This document shows positions 1 to 6,689 of a stretch of DNA of 42,886 bases, piece after piece. The position numbers and the translations under genes were made by a program. The stretch covers positions 1-42,886 of the forward strand of contig NZ_BDBA01000113.1 of assembly GCF_001612745.1 (NCBI RefSeq), written 5' to 3'. The notes under the pieces were generated by a model. The model was given only the letters and a program-made list of their open reading frames with translations, was not told where the DNA came from and did not search any database. Position 1 is the stretch's first letter. Each line of letters starts with the position of its first letter. Source of the stretch: Nocardia amamiensis NBRC 102102. Lineage in GTDB: Bacteria > Actinomycetota > Actinomycetes > Mycobacteriales > Mycobacteriaceae.

Positions 1-93
1 TCTGAGCGTAGGTGAGTGATAGGTGGGTGCGTTCCATCTGCGCGCTGAGATGACGCGGGGACCGGCGGTCAGAGTGTCGTGGGGCGAGGGGTC

Positions 94-591
94 TCATGGG
101 CTGACGTAGTAGTGCATCCATGCCGCCTGTTCCTCCCCTGTATGCCAGTCGCCAGGTGCGCTACGTACGCGTCGCCAACCGCTGCGCTCGTACAACGCGA
201 TCGCCGCCGCACCGCGGGACTCCACGGTGAGCGCAGCACACTGTCCCCGGCTTGCCGCCATTCGCACGGACGCCGCCAGCAGTTGCGAACCGACTCCCGC
301 CCGACGCGCGGACGGTATGACATACAGCCGGATGACCCACGCCACAGCGAGCGTGCCGACAGCTCTATGCACGGCCCAGGGAGGTTCGCCGCTTGTGCCG
401 AGACCAACGTGTCCGACGACCCTCCCTGCCTGCTCGGCGACGCGAGCCGCGATCAGCTTCGACGGAGACAACCAAGCCATCGGGTCGGTCGGCCAGGTAT
501 CCGGGTACCGGTCGACCTCGTGTACTTGCCGGAGAGCCGCGGCGCAGCCGTGCAAATCGGCGGCGGTTCGTGGTCGGATGATCACGCTCAT
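94..591 (-). CDS. GNAT family N-acetyltransferase
   Basis: This 165-residue protein has the usual length and layout of a single GNAT domain, which transfers an acetyl group from acetyl-CoA to an amine. The acetyl-CoA binding loop is visible as IPSARRAGVGSQLL (about residues 92-105), followed by the typical ending ALYERSGWRRV (about 131-141). The start (MSVIIRPRTAADL) fits the normal first beta strand of the family. The substrate cannot be read from the sequence. It is divergent from the FHA gene at 816 with about 220 bases between them, so the two may have separate promoters there. The family is clear and the function is unknown. Confidence 0.85.
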   Translation of the reverse strand: MSVIIRPRTAADLHGCAAALRQVHEVDRYPDTWPTDPMAWLSPSKLIAARVAEQAGRVVGHVGLGTSGEPPWAVHRAVGTLAVAWVIRLYVIPSARRAGVGSQLLAASVRMAASRGQCAALTVESRGAAAIALYERSGWRRVRSAPGDWHTGEEQAAWMHYYVSP

Positions 592-815
592 CCGACTGTG
601 CTGGCCCGCCGATTGCTCGTTCGGCTAGGGCAATTTCCGACTGTCAGTCTGTTTTGGGGGCGTACACGCGGGGCGCAGTATTCGTTTCCCTGGTCCTGTC
701 ACAAGATCGCGTTGAAGTAGTTGAATTCGGATGTGATCGGGGTCCAGAGGGCGCACCCTGGAAGGTGCGAATCAGTACCCGCAATCCATGACGTGCTCGG
801 AGTGGGAAACAGGCG

Positions 816-1511
816 ATGACGTCTACGTCGAGCGGACCACAGGCCCTGCGTCGCGGACTGTACTCACTGCCAGGTCAGCCCGCGCGGGCGCGGCCGGGCG
901 CGGTGTCGACGCTGTCCCAGCCGATGGGGCCGGGAACGTGGCGTGAGATTCCCCTGAATGGTGATACGCCTACCGTGACAATCGGGCGGTCGAGCGCGGC
1001 CGACATCACCGTGACAGCCGACGCCACCGTTTCCCGGCTGCACGCCATCATCGAACGCGTCTGCGATTGCTGGGTCGTCATCGACGACGGGCTGTCGAAA
1101 AACGGGACTTTCGTCAACGGCGAGCGCGTCGGCGGTCGCCGCAAACTCAGTTCCGGCGACCGGATTCGCATGGGCCGCTCACTGCTCATTTTCCGGGACG
1201 GCACCTCCTCGGCAGAGGAAATGACGATCGCACTTTCTGCGCAGCAGCCCTCCCGGAATTCGCTGACCGACGCCCAATATCTGGTGCTCGAGGCGCTGTG
1301 CCGCCCGTACGACGCGCGGAACGCGTATTCGTACCCCGCGTCGAACAGTCAGATCGCGCACGATTTGTGCCTGACTGTCTCAACGGTCAAGACGCACATG
1401 CGGGCGCTGTTCGACAAATTCCGCGTCCCGGCCTTGCCGCCGAATCAGAAGCGCTCGTTCTTGGTCGAACGTGCGATCGAAAGCGGCGTGATAGTCGAGC
1501 ACGAGCGGTGA
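816..1511 (+). CDS. FHA domain protein with C-terminal helix-turn-helix
   Basis: This 231-residue protein has two parts. Residues about 40-130 form a forkhead-associated domain, which binds phosphothreonine peptides; the conserved GRS (57-59), SRLH (73-76) and NGT (96-98) motifs are all present. Residues about 150-215 (SLTDAQYLVLEALCRP to STVKTHMRALFDKF) resemble a winged or LuxR-like HTH, the STVKTHM segment being the likely recognition helix. The combination suggests a transcription factor controlled by Ser/Thr protein kinase signalling, which is an inference. A GGGAAACAGG stretch lies just upstream of the ATG. No kinase gene is next to it. The N-terminal 40 residues are low-complexity. Confidence 0.85.
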   Translation: MTSTSSGPQALRRGLYSLPGQPARARPGAVSTLSQPMGPGTWREIPLNGDTPTVTIGRSSAADITVTADATVSRLHAIIERVCDCWVVIDDGLSKNGTFVNGERVGGRRKLSSGDRIRMGRSLLIFRDGTSSAEEMTIALSAQQPSRNSLTDAQYLVLEALCRPYDARNAYSYPASNSQIAHDLCLTVSTVKTHMRALFDKFRVPALPPNQKRSFLVERAIESGVIVEHER

Positions 1512-1553
1512 TTATTCCGGCCGGGCTGCCGCGGAGCTCTGCGCAGCGCCCGG

Positions 1554-2222
1554 CTAGACCGGGTCGAACCCCGCTCCGGCGCCGCCGCGCGCGTTCGCGT
1601 CATTCATGATGGCGGTGATATTCGCGCCGACCTCCGGACCGAGGCACGGCACGCTCAGGTACCCGTTGACCATGCCGACGAGGGTCGTCCCCACCACGAC
1701 CGGTGCGCCCGAATCACCCGGAACGACACACATCTGAGTCCAGGTGAGAGCGCCGCCGCCGAACACGTCGCCGTAGGTCAGCCCGCAGGTCCGCCCGGTG
1801 CCCCGGCCTTCCTTGCAGGCGATGTCCGGGAACTGCGCAGGGCCCCCGACTCCTGTGATCGTCGTGCCGCCCACCTGGTTCACGGGCACGACCTTGCCCG
1901 GATCGAACACGATCACGGCGTAGTCGAGTTCGCTATTGGTGTAGTCGAAGGTGCCGACGACGCCGGCGTCGCGGTTGGTGTCGGGCACGACCGTGGATCC
2001 CGCCGCTCCGCAGTGTGCCGCGGTGAACCCGACCAGCCGGCCTCCGGCGTCGCGCCCGATCGTGGTGAGAGTGCATACGTTCTGGTCCGCGACGATGATG
2101 CCGGAACCGCCGCCCAGCACGGCCGGTCCCTGGGCCTGTGCGGTAACTGACGACGCCCCGAATAGCGCGGCGGCCGCGGCGAGTGCCGCGGCAGCGCCAA
2201 CGAGTTTCCTGAACATTGTCAT
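1554..2222 (-). CDS. Secreted S1-family (chymotrypsin-fold) serine peptidase
   Basis: From the ATG at 2222 the product is 222 residues. It has a signal peptide (RKLVGAAAALAAAAALFGAS, ending near TAQAQ) and then a compact trypsin-like fold. The catalytic triad is visible: His70 in FTAAHC, Asp100 in SELDYAV and Ser171 in PGDSGAPV. Cysteines fall in pairs likely to form disulfides (50/71, 136/146, 165/193). It resembles the small secreted actinobacterial S1 peptidases of the alpha-lytic/streptogrisin type but lacks an obvious long pro-region. Starts at 2240 or 2216 are also possible; the sequence upstream of 2240 does not look like a secreted protein. The substrate is unknown. The gene is convergent with the FHA gene. 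Confidence 0.85.
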   Translation of the reverse strand: MTMFRKLVGAAAALAAAAALFGASSVTAQAQGPAVLGGGSGIIVADQNVCTLTTIGRDAGGRLVGFTAAHCGAAGSTVVPDTNRDAGVVGTFDYTNSELDYAVIVFDPGKVVPVNQVGGTTITGVGGPAQFPDIACKEGRGTGRTCGLTYGDVFGGGALTWTQMCVVPGDSGAPVVVGTTLVGMVNGYLSVPCLGPEVGANITAIMNDANARGGAGAGFDPV

Positions 2223-2433
2223 CCGATAATTGAACCGCATTTGTCCGCGCGTCACGGATAAATGCCCATACGCATCCCCGGCCGGGCGCGTCGGTGGGAC
2301 GAGTACACATTCGGCCCGCGACGTCGAGCCCGGCTGGGGCTGCTTTGCCACCAGACGAGACCTGCGCGTTACGCCACAGCCTCAGATGCGACGCGTGGCG
2401 CTCTCGTCCTCGGTGCCGTTCTATCGAGTGCGG

Positions 2434-2682
2434 TTAAACGGCGCACACGAACACGGCGACCGCGTTGATGACCGGCGGAAGGAGCAGCAATGGGGCACAG
2501 AATATGCCCAGAGGCCAGAACAGGCCCAAGGTAGCGGGCTCGACCTGGGCCGGAACCGCGGAATTATCCGCTACGGGCACAGGGGCCACGTCCGGGGCCG
2601 CGGAAGCAAATCCGGAACCGAGGGCGATGACCGGTGCGACCGCTACTGCCGCCGCCGTTGCGCGCATTTTGTTCGTGATCAT
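2434..2682 (-). CDS. Small secreted hypothetical protein
   Basis: This 82-residue product has a clear Sec signal peptide (MRATAAAVAVAPVIALGSGF, cleavage near ASA-AP), a short Pro/Val/Ala linker, and a hydrophobic C-terminus (LGIFCAPLLLLPPVINAVAV). Two cysteines remain in the mature part. The start at 2682 is chosen because GGAGA sits about 5 bases upstream; an upstream in-frame start at 2805 would add residues that look non-coding. I do not recognise a family. Small signal-peptide proteins with hydrophobic tails are common in Nocardia. The gene lies on the same strand as the protease at 1554 and the MFS gene at 2917, with gaps of about 200 bases on both sides, so it is probably transcribed alone. 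Confidence 0.6.
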   Translation of the reverse strand: MITNKMRATAAAVAVAPVIALGSGFASAAPDVAPVPVADNSAVPAQVEPATLGLFWPLGIFCAPLLLLPPVINAVAVFVCAV

Positions 2683-2916
2683 GATGTCTCCTGCGACTGA
2701 TTGATTCACTAGCCCTCGTCTGCTGAAGGCTGGCAGAATGCGAACACACCACCAACTTTGCTCGGAGGGCGCGCATGAGACCATCAGCCCCCGGGTCGGA
2801 ATCATTCATACCGGGTGAATTCAGGACGCCGATATCGCGATCTGGCGCCGATGGCCGTTGGTCGGCGGCGCCCGCGATGGGGATCATCAACGACCATCGC
2901 GGCCCGCCGACACCGA

Positions 2917-4386
2917 TCACGCGCTCGTCACCGCTGCCGGTTCCGGCTGCTCGGCCGATTCCGCCCGTCGGGCGCGCAGTAGGGCCGCGCCGAGCGCAGC
3001 GGCGGCGATGCTGAATCCAGCACTGATCCACGCTCCGGTCGACATGGCAGCGGTGAAGGCGTCCTTGGCCGGTTCTATGTAGCCGAGCCCGAACGCGGCG
3101 CCGATGGATTCGCGCGCCGCGTCGGGGGCGTCCCCGGGCATGTTCGAGGTGAATACCCCGGCCAGCACGCTGCCCAGGATCGCGATGCTGATCGCCAAGC
3201 CGACCTGCTGCAATGTGTCGTTCATCGCGGACCCGACGCCGGCGTGTTCGAGCGGGATGGCGCTCATGATGGCCGCATAGGCGGCCGGTCCGGCCAAACC
3301 GCCGCCGATGCCCATCACCAGCATGCTGACAAGGATCCCGAGGTAGCCGCTCGCTACGGCCAGGATGCCGAATGCCCCGCCCATGACGAGCAGACCGGAG
3401 ACGATGAGCGTCTTATTGCTGAGCGTCTTTCCGAGGGTGGCGCCGAGCCCGTTGCAGACGGCCGCGGCCACGGCGTAGGGCAGCAGCGCCAGACCGGCTT
3501 TCATAGGTCCGTAGCCGAGCACGAATTGCAGGTATTGGGTGAGCATCAGCATGACCGCACCCATGCCGAAGACCATCAGCAGCAGCGTGAAGCAGGTGCC
3601 GGTGAAGTCCCGGCTGCGGAACACCGCCAACGGCAGCATCGGATGCGCCGACCGGCTCTCCCACACGACGAACGCGAGCGCCGTCACGGCGGCCAGCGCG
3701 ATCATGCCGATGTTCCATTCCCGCTCGATGATCACGTAGACGGTCGCGCTGAGCGCCACGATGGATAACAGCACGCCGACGAGGTCGACAGGCCGCTGCT
3801 CTCCGGTGGTCTCCGGCATGAGCACCAAGGCCGCCACGATCGCCAAGACCGCCACCGGGATATTGAGCAGGAACACCGAACCCCACCAGTAGTCCTCGAG
3901 CAAAAAGCCGCCCAGTGTCGGTCCGGCGACGATGCCGACCATCGAGACCGTCGACCACGCCGCCATCGCCGTGCGGCGTTCGTCCTCGGCGAAGGTGGTC
4001 ATCAGGATCGACAGGGTCGAAGGCATGAGCAGCGAGCCGCCGACGCCCATCGCGGCGCGGGCGGCGACGACCTGCCACGGTTCGGTGGCCAGTACGGCGG
4101 CCAGTGACGCCAGTCCGAACAGGGCCAGTCCGGTGATCAGTGCACGCCGCCTGCCGAATCGGTCGGACAGGCTGCCCGCGGTGAGCAGGAGGCCGGCGAA
4201 GACCAGCACGTACGCGTCCAGAATCCACTGGACGTCCGACGGTGTGGCGTTCAGTTCCCGAATCAGCGACGGGATCGCGAGATTGAGCACGGTGCTGTCG
4301 AGCATCAGCACCAGCAGGGACAGGCACAGGACTACCAGAACCCACCAGCGACGGGGGTCTCGTACAACGTTCGATTCCACTCGCAC
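2917..4386 (-). CDS. MFS drug efflux transporter, DHA2 (EmrB/QacA) family
   Basis: This 489-residue membrane protein has a layout consistent with 14 transmembrane segments, the arrangement of the DHA2 proton-drug antiporters. The N-terminal RRWWVLVVLCLSLLVLMLDS motif and the first-loop motif GSLSDRFGRRRAL are hallmarks of this family. It would export lipophilic or cationic compounds using the proton gradient. The C-terminus ends in a short charged tail. It is divergent from a TetR-family gene at 4435, and a 41-bp dyad (4378-4418) overlaps the start region, so TetR control is very likely. The start is GTG at 4386; GTG at 4380 is an in-frame alternative. No ribosome binding site is visible, so the mRNA may be leaderless. 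Confidence 0.9.
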   Translation of the reverse strand: MRVESNVVRDPRRWWVLVVLCLSLLVLMLDSTVLNLAIPSLIRELNATPSDVQWILDAYVLVFAGLLLTAGSLSDRFGRRRALITGLALFGLASLAAVLATEPWQVVAARAAMGVGGSLLMPSTLSILMTTFAEDERRTAMAAWSTVSMVGIVAGPTLGGFLLEDYWWGSVFLLNIPVAVLAIVAALVLMPETTGEQRPVDLVGVLLSIVALSATVYVIIEREWNIGMIALAAVTALAFVVWESRSAHPMLPLAVFRSRDFTGTCFTLLLMVFGMGAVMLMLTQYLQFVLGYGPMKAGLALLPYAVAAAVCNGLGATLGKTLSNKTLIVSGLLVMGGAFGILAVASGYLGILVSMLVMGIGGGLAGPAAYAAIMSAIPLEHAGVGSAMNDTLQQVGLAISIAILGSVLAGVFTSNMPGDAPDAARESIGAAFGLGYIEPAKDAFTAAMSTGAWISAGFSIAAAALGAALLRARRAESAEQPEPAAVTSA

Positions 4387-4418
4387 AGCGTACGATAAAC
4401 TCGAACGGTGTGCGAGTG
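4378..4418. promoter_or_regulatory. 41-bp dyad: probable TetR operator between MFS and TetR genes
   Basis: The left arm 4378-4395 and the right arm 4401-4418 are inverted copies that match at 16 of 18 positions. The outer 10 bases are a perfect pair (CACTCGCACA / TGTGCGAGTG), and the spacer is TAAAC. The dyad covers the GTG start of the MFS gene and lies directly upstream of the TetR gene's probable -10 element. This is the expected position for an operator that represses both genes. The binding role is inferred from position and symmetry. Confidence 0.75.
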
Positions 4419-4420
4419 AA

Positions 4421-4427
4421 TATAAGA
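4421..4427 (+). promoter_or_regulatory. Probable -10 element of the TetR gene (leaderless mRNA)
   Basis: TATAAGA lies 7 bases upstream of the GTG at 4435, so transcription would begin at or next to the start codon. No Shine-Dalgarno sequence precedes that GTG. Leaderless mRNAs are common in this order. No convincing -35 box is seen. Confidence 0.45.
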
Positions 4428-4434
4428 TCTAGGG

Positions 4435-5148
4435 GTGACCAAGCAGTTCACCTCGGTATGGACCCGGGAACCGCGCCAGCCCAAGACGTCCGGGCTCAGC
4501 CGCGATCAGATCATCACCGCGGCCGTCGAGATTCTCGACGCCGAGGGGCTGGAGTCGCTGAGCATGCGCAAGCTCGGTGCGAAGCTCGGCGCAGGCGCGA
4601 CCAGCCTGTACTGGCATGTCGCGAACAAGGAGGAGTTGCTCGAGCTGGTGCTCGACCAGTTCTGGGGCATGGTGCAGACCCCGGAGCCAGAGCAGGCGTC
4701 CTGGCGTGAGCTGCTGACCACCTTCGCCTACAGCTTGCGCACGACGATCCGGGAGCATCCGTGGGTGGCGTCGCTGGTCGGGCAGTTGCCCAGCATCGGT
4801 CCGAATTCGCTCGAGGTGAGCGATCGGTTGCGGCGCGCGTTCGTCCGGGCGGGTTTCCAAGGCGTGGACATCTATCTGGCCGGAGGAACGGTGATGGGTT
4901 TCGTGCTCGGCCAAGTCATTCCGGAGATCGCCTGGGTGAAGGCATCGGGCGGGGCCGAGATGGACACCGACGGCATGCTGCGCGTGATGGAGGACCTCAG
5001 CGTCGGCTACCCCGACATGCTCGCGGATATGCGGGCTACCGCGCCGACGGATCCAGAGGTCGCGCGCGCCATGGCCTTCGATTTCGGCCTGCTCTGCGTG
5101 CTCGACGGCCTGGAGGCCCGTCTGCGCAACGCGGCGGGGCAATCGTAG
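4435..5148 (+). CDS. TetR/AcrR family transcriptional regulator
   Basis: This 237-residue protein has an N-terminal TetR helix-turn-helix (about residues 21-78: LSRDQIITAAVEILDAEG through TSLYWHVANKEELLELVLD). The rest is an alpha-helical ligand domain of the TetR_C type, the class found in tetracycline-like efflux repressors. It probably represses the divergent MFS exporter and itself through the 41-bp dyad at 4378-4418, and is released by an exported compound; that is inference from the arrangement. The start is GTG at 4435. The mRNA may be leaderless, as no ribosome binding site is present. The first 17 residues before the HTH are basic and disordered. Confidence 0.9.
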   Translation: MTKQFTSVWTREPRQPKTSGLSRDQIITAAVEILDAEGLESLSMRKLGAKLGAGATSLYWHVANKEELLELVLDQFWGMVQTPEPEQASWRELLTTFAYSLRTTIREHPWVASLVGQLPSIGPNSLEVSDRLRRAFVRAGFQGVDIYLAGGTVMGFVLGQVIPEIAWVKASGGAEMDTDGMLRVMEDLSVGYPDMLADMRATAPTDPEVARAMAFDFGLLCVLDGLEARLRNAAGQS

Positions 5149-5682
5149 CCGGAGTCGTTTCGGGCGGGCTCGGTCCGTATGACCACGCGGCGCACCGGGG
5201 CTGCGCCAACGCCCAGCAAGGCGTTGACGTCGACCACGAGGGCCGGACTCGCAGCGGTGCGCTGCACCCGAACCCGGAACGGACAGTTGATCGCGGATCT
5301 CACGATCCGCCCCGGGCTCATGACACCGGGCTGCCGCGCGACCGCGTCCTGCTTCGACACGTATTCGCACATCGGCGGGACCACTCGCTGCACGCGGTGA
5401 CAGATGCGGCCTTCTGGTCTGCGAGCAGGTTTCGGCGGGGCGAACTCGACCCTGGGCCACCATCCGATCGCGGAAGAATTGCGGTCGATCGGTTCGCTGC
5501 GCCCTGCGCTGATGTCGTCGGAGGTCTCGCGCCTGGCCATGGCGTTCGAGGCCGCGATCGCGAGCTGACGTAGCCCGCGCATAACCAGCGGGTCACGGGC
5601 GTGCTGGAAGCTTGGATGGCATCTGGGCCTCCGACTAGTCTGACGTAGCGGATCGTTTGCCAACGCTACGAGCGATGGAGTG
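5149..5682. other. Poorly coding stretch with possible gene relic
   Basis: No convincing gene is seen here on either strand. One plus-frame segment at 5404-5568 reads like the end of a real protein (HPIAEELRSIGSLRPALMSS, then EVSRLAMAFEAAIAS and a stop). The same frame is interrupted by a stop at 5398-5400 and reads poorly before it, so it may be the tail of a decayed gene. A perfect 7-base inverted repeat (CGTAGCG at 5644-5650, CGCTACG at 5664-5670, 13-base loop) could be an operator or a weak terminator. Confidence 0.35.
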
Positions 5683-5982
5683 ATGCCCGTGATCGCCGCC
5701 GACCAGCGCAGTGCTGTCGATGGACGCTGCGAACCGGGCCGGTCGCGTGCGGCGGTGCCGCGTGCGCGCGGCGATCTGGGTGCGTCGCCGGAAGGCCGCG
5801 ATCGCCGGCGGATCGACAGAGCGTTGTGCGGCGTGCCGTCCGGCCGGCCGGACGTGCGCTCACCTGGTCGTAAACCGCTCGACGCCAGGCTATGCGGTCG
5901 CATCCGGCACCAGCGGCCGGGTACGGGAAGCGGCACGTGCGCCGATGCGCGGCAACCCGCGACCAGAGCCGAGGCGGCGTGA
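5683..5982 (+). CDS. Possible small Arg/Pro-rich protein (low confidence)
   Basis: An open frame of 99 codons starts at ATG 5683 (MPVIAADQRSAVDG) and ends in TGA at 5980-5982, overlapping the GTG start of the next gene as GTGA. That overlap, and third codon positions rich in G/C, are the only reasons to list it. Against it, the composition is Arg/Gly/Pro-rich with no hydrophobic core, GGAG at 5677-5680 is too close to the ATG to be a good ribosome binding site, and no family is recognised. It may be a non-coding leader of the DUF202 operon. Confidence 0.25.
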   Translation: MPVIAADQRSAVDGRCEPGRSRAAVPRARGDLGASPEGRDRRRIDRALCGVPSGRPDVRSPGRKPLDARLCGRIRHQRPGTGSGTCADARQPATRAEAA

Positions 5983-6344
5983 CGCTGCCGAACCCCGATG
6001 CCGAATCGGAAGAGGGCGAAGAGGAACTCGACTACCGCTTCACGCTCGCGAACGAACGCACCTTCCTGGCCTGGATGCGCACCTCCTTGGGTTTGCTGGC
6101 CGGTGGTGTCGCGGTGCACACGCTGGTGCAGTCGTTCCGGATGGCCGGGCTCCGGCGCGCGATCGCGTTGAGCTGCCTGGTGCTGGCGGCGGTGGTCGCG
6201 GTCGGCGCGTACACGCACTGGCGGCGCGTCGGTGTGGCCATGCGGCAGGGTGGGCCGTTGCCGGACACGGTGCTGGTGCCGATCCTGTCCGCCGGTATCG
6301 CGATCGTCTCCGTGTTGGCAGGCCTGGCGGTGCTGCTGCGATGA
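5979..6344 (+). CDS. DUF202 (YidH-like) small membrane protein
   Basis: This 121-residue protein matches the YidH/DUF202 family. It has an acidic N-terminus (ESEEGEEELD), the signature TLANERTFLAWMRTSLGLLA at about residues 22-41, and three membrane helices in all. The family is widespread, membrane-embedded and of unknown function. The start is GTG at 5979, preceded by GAGG at 5971. The stop overlaps the next gene's ATG (ATGA, 6341-6344), so the two DUF202 proteins are translationally coupled and may form a hetero-oligomer; this last point is inference. Confidence 0.85.
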   Translation: MTLPNPDAESEEGEEELDYRFTLANERTFLAWMRTSLGLLAGGVAVHTLVQSFRMAGLRRAIALSCLVLAAVVAVGAYTHWRRVGVAMRQGGPLPDTVLVPILSAGIAIVSVLAGLAVLLR

Positions 6345-6643
6345 ACGCACCGCATTTGGCCGCCGAACGTACCGCACTGGCGTGGCGGCGCACCGCGGTG
6401 GCGTCGATGGTGGTCGGCACGCTGTTTCTGCACTACGCCCTGGGCAGTGGATGGCGTCCGTCCGCGATCGCGCCCATCGCCGCCGCGCTCGCGATGGTAG
6501 CGCTGGCCGGGGCCTGCTATGTACGCAATCGCAGCTTGCGCAGAGGCCGGTACGCACACGGTCATCCCGTTGTCGTCGCGTCGGCGGTTGCGGTCGCCGT
6601 CGTCGCGGTCGCTGCAGCCGGTTTTCTCGATCCACCGCCGTGA
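6341..6643 (+). CDS. DUF202 small membrane protein, second copy
   Basis: This 100-residue protein carries the DUF202 signature in shortened form (HLAAERTALAWRRTAVASMV, residues 5-24), followed by two more hydrophobic helices. It lacks the long acidic N-terminus of its partner. The ATG overlaps the stop of the upstream DUF202 gene (ATGA). Paired DUF202 genes of this kind are common in actinobacteria and their role is not known. The alkyl sulfatase gene begins 46 bases downstream on the same strand, so all three may be one transcript. Confidence 0.85.
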   Translation: MNAPHLAAERTALAWRRTAVASMVVGTLFLHYALGSGWRPSAIAPIAAALAMVALAGACYVRNRSLRRGRYAHGHPVVVASAVAVAVVAVAAAGFLDPPP

Positions 6644-6689
6644 AAGGCAGGCAGACAGCATGGTTGGTCGACACGTGAGGAGGACGACA

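Noticed and set aside
3244..3768. 174-codon plus-strand frame rich in His, Asp and Gln
   Set aside because: It is the complement of MFS transmembrane codons, a typical artefact.
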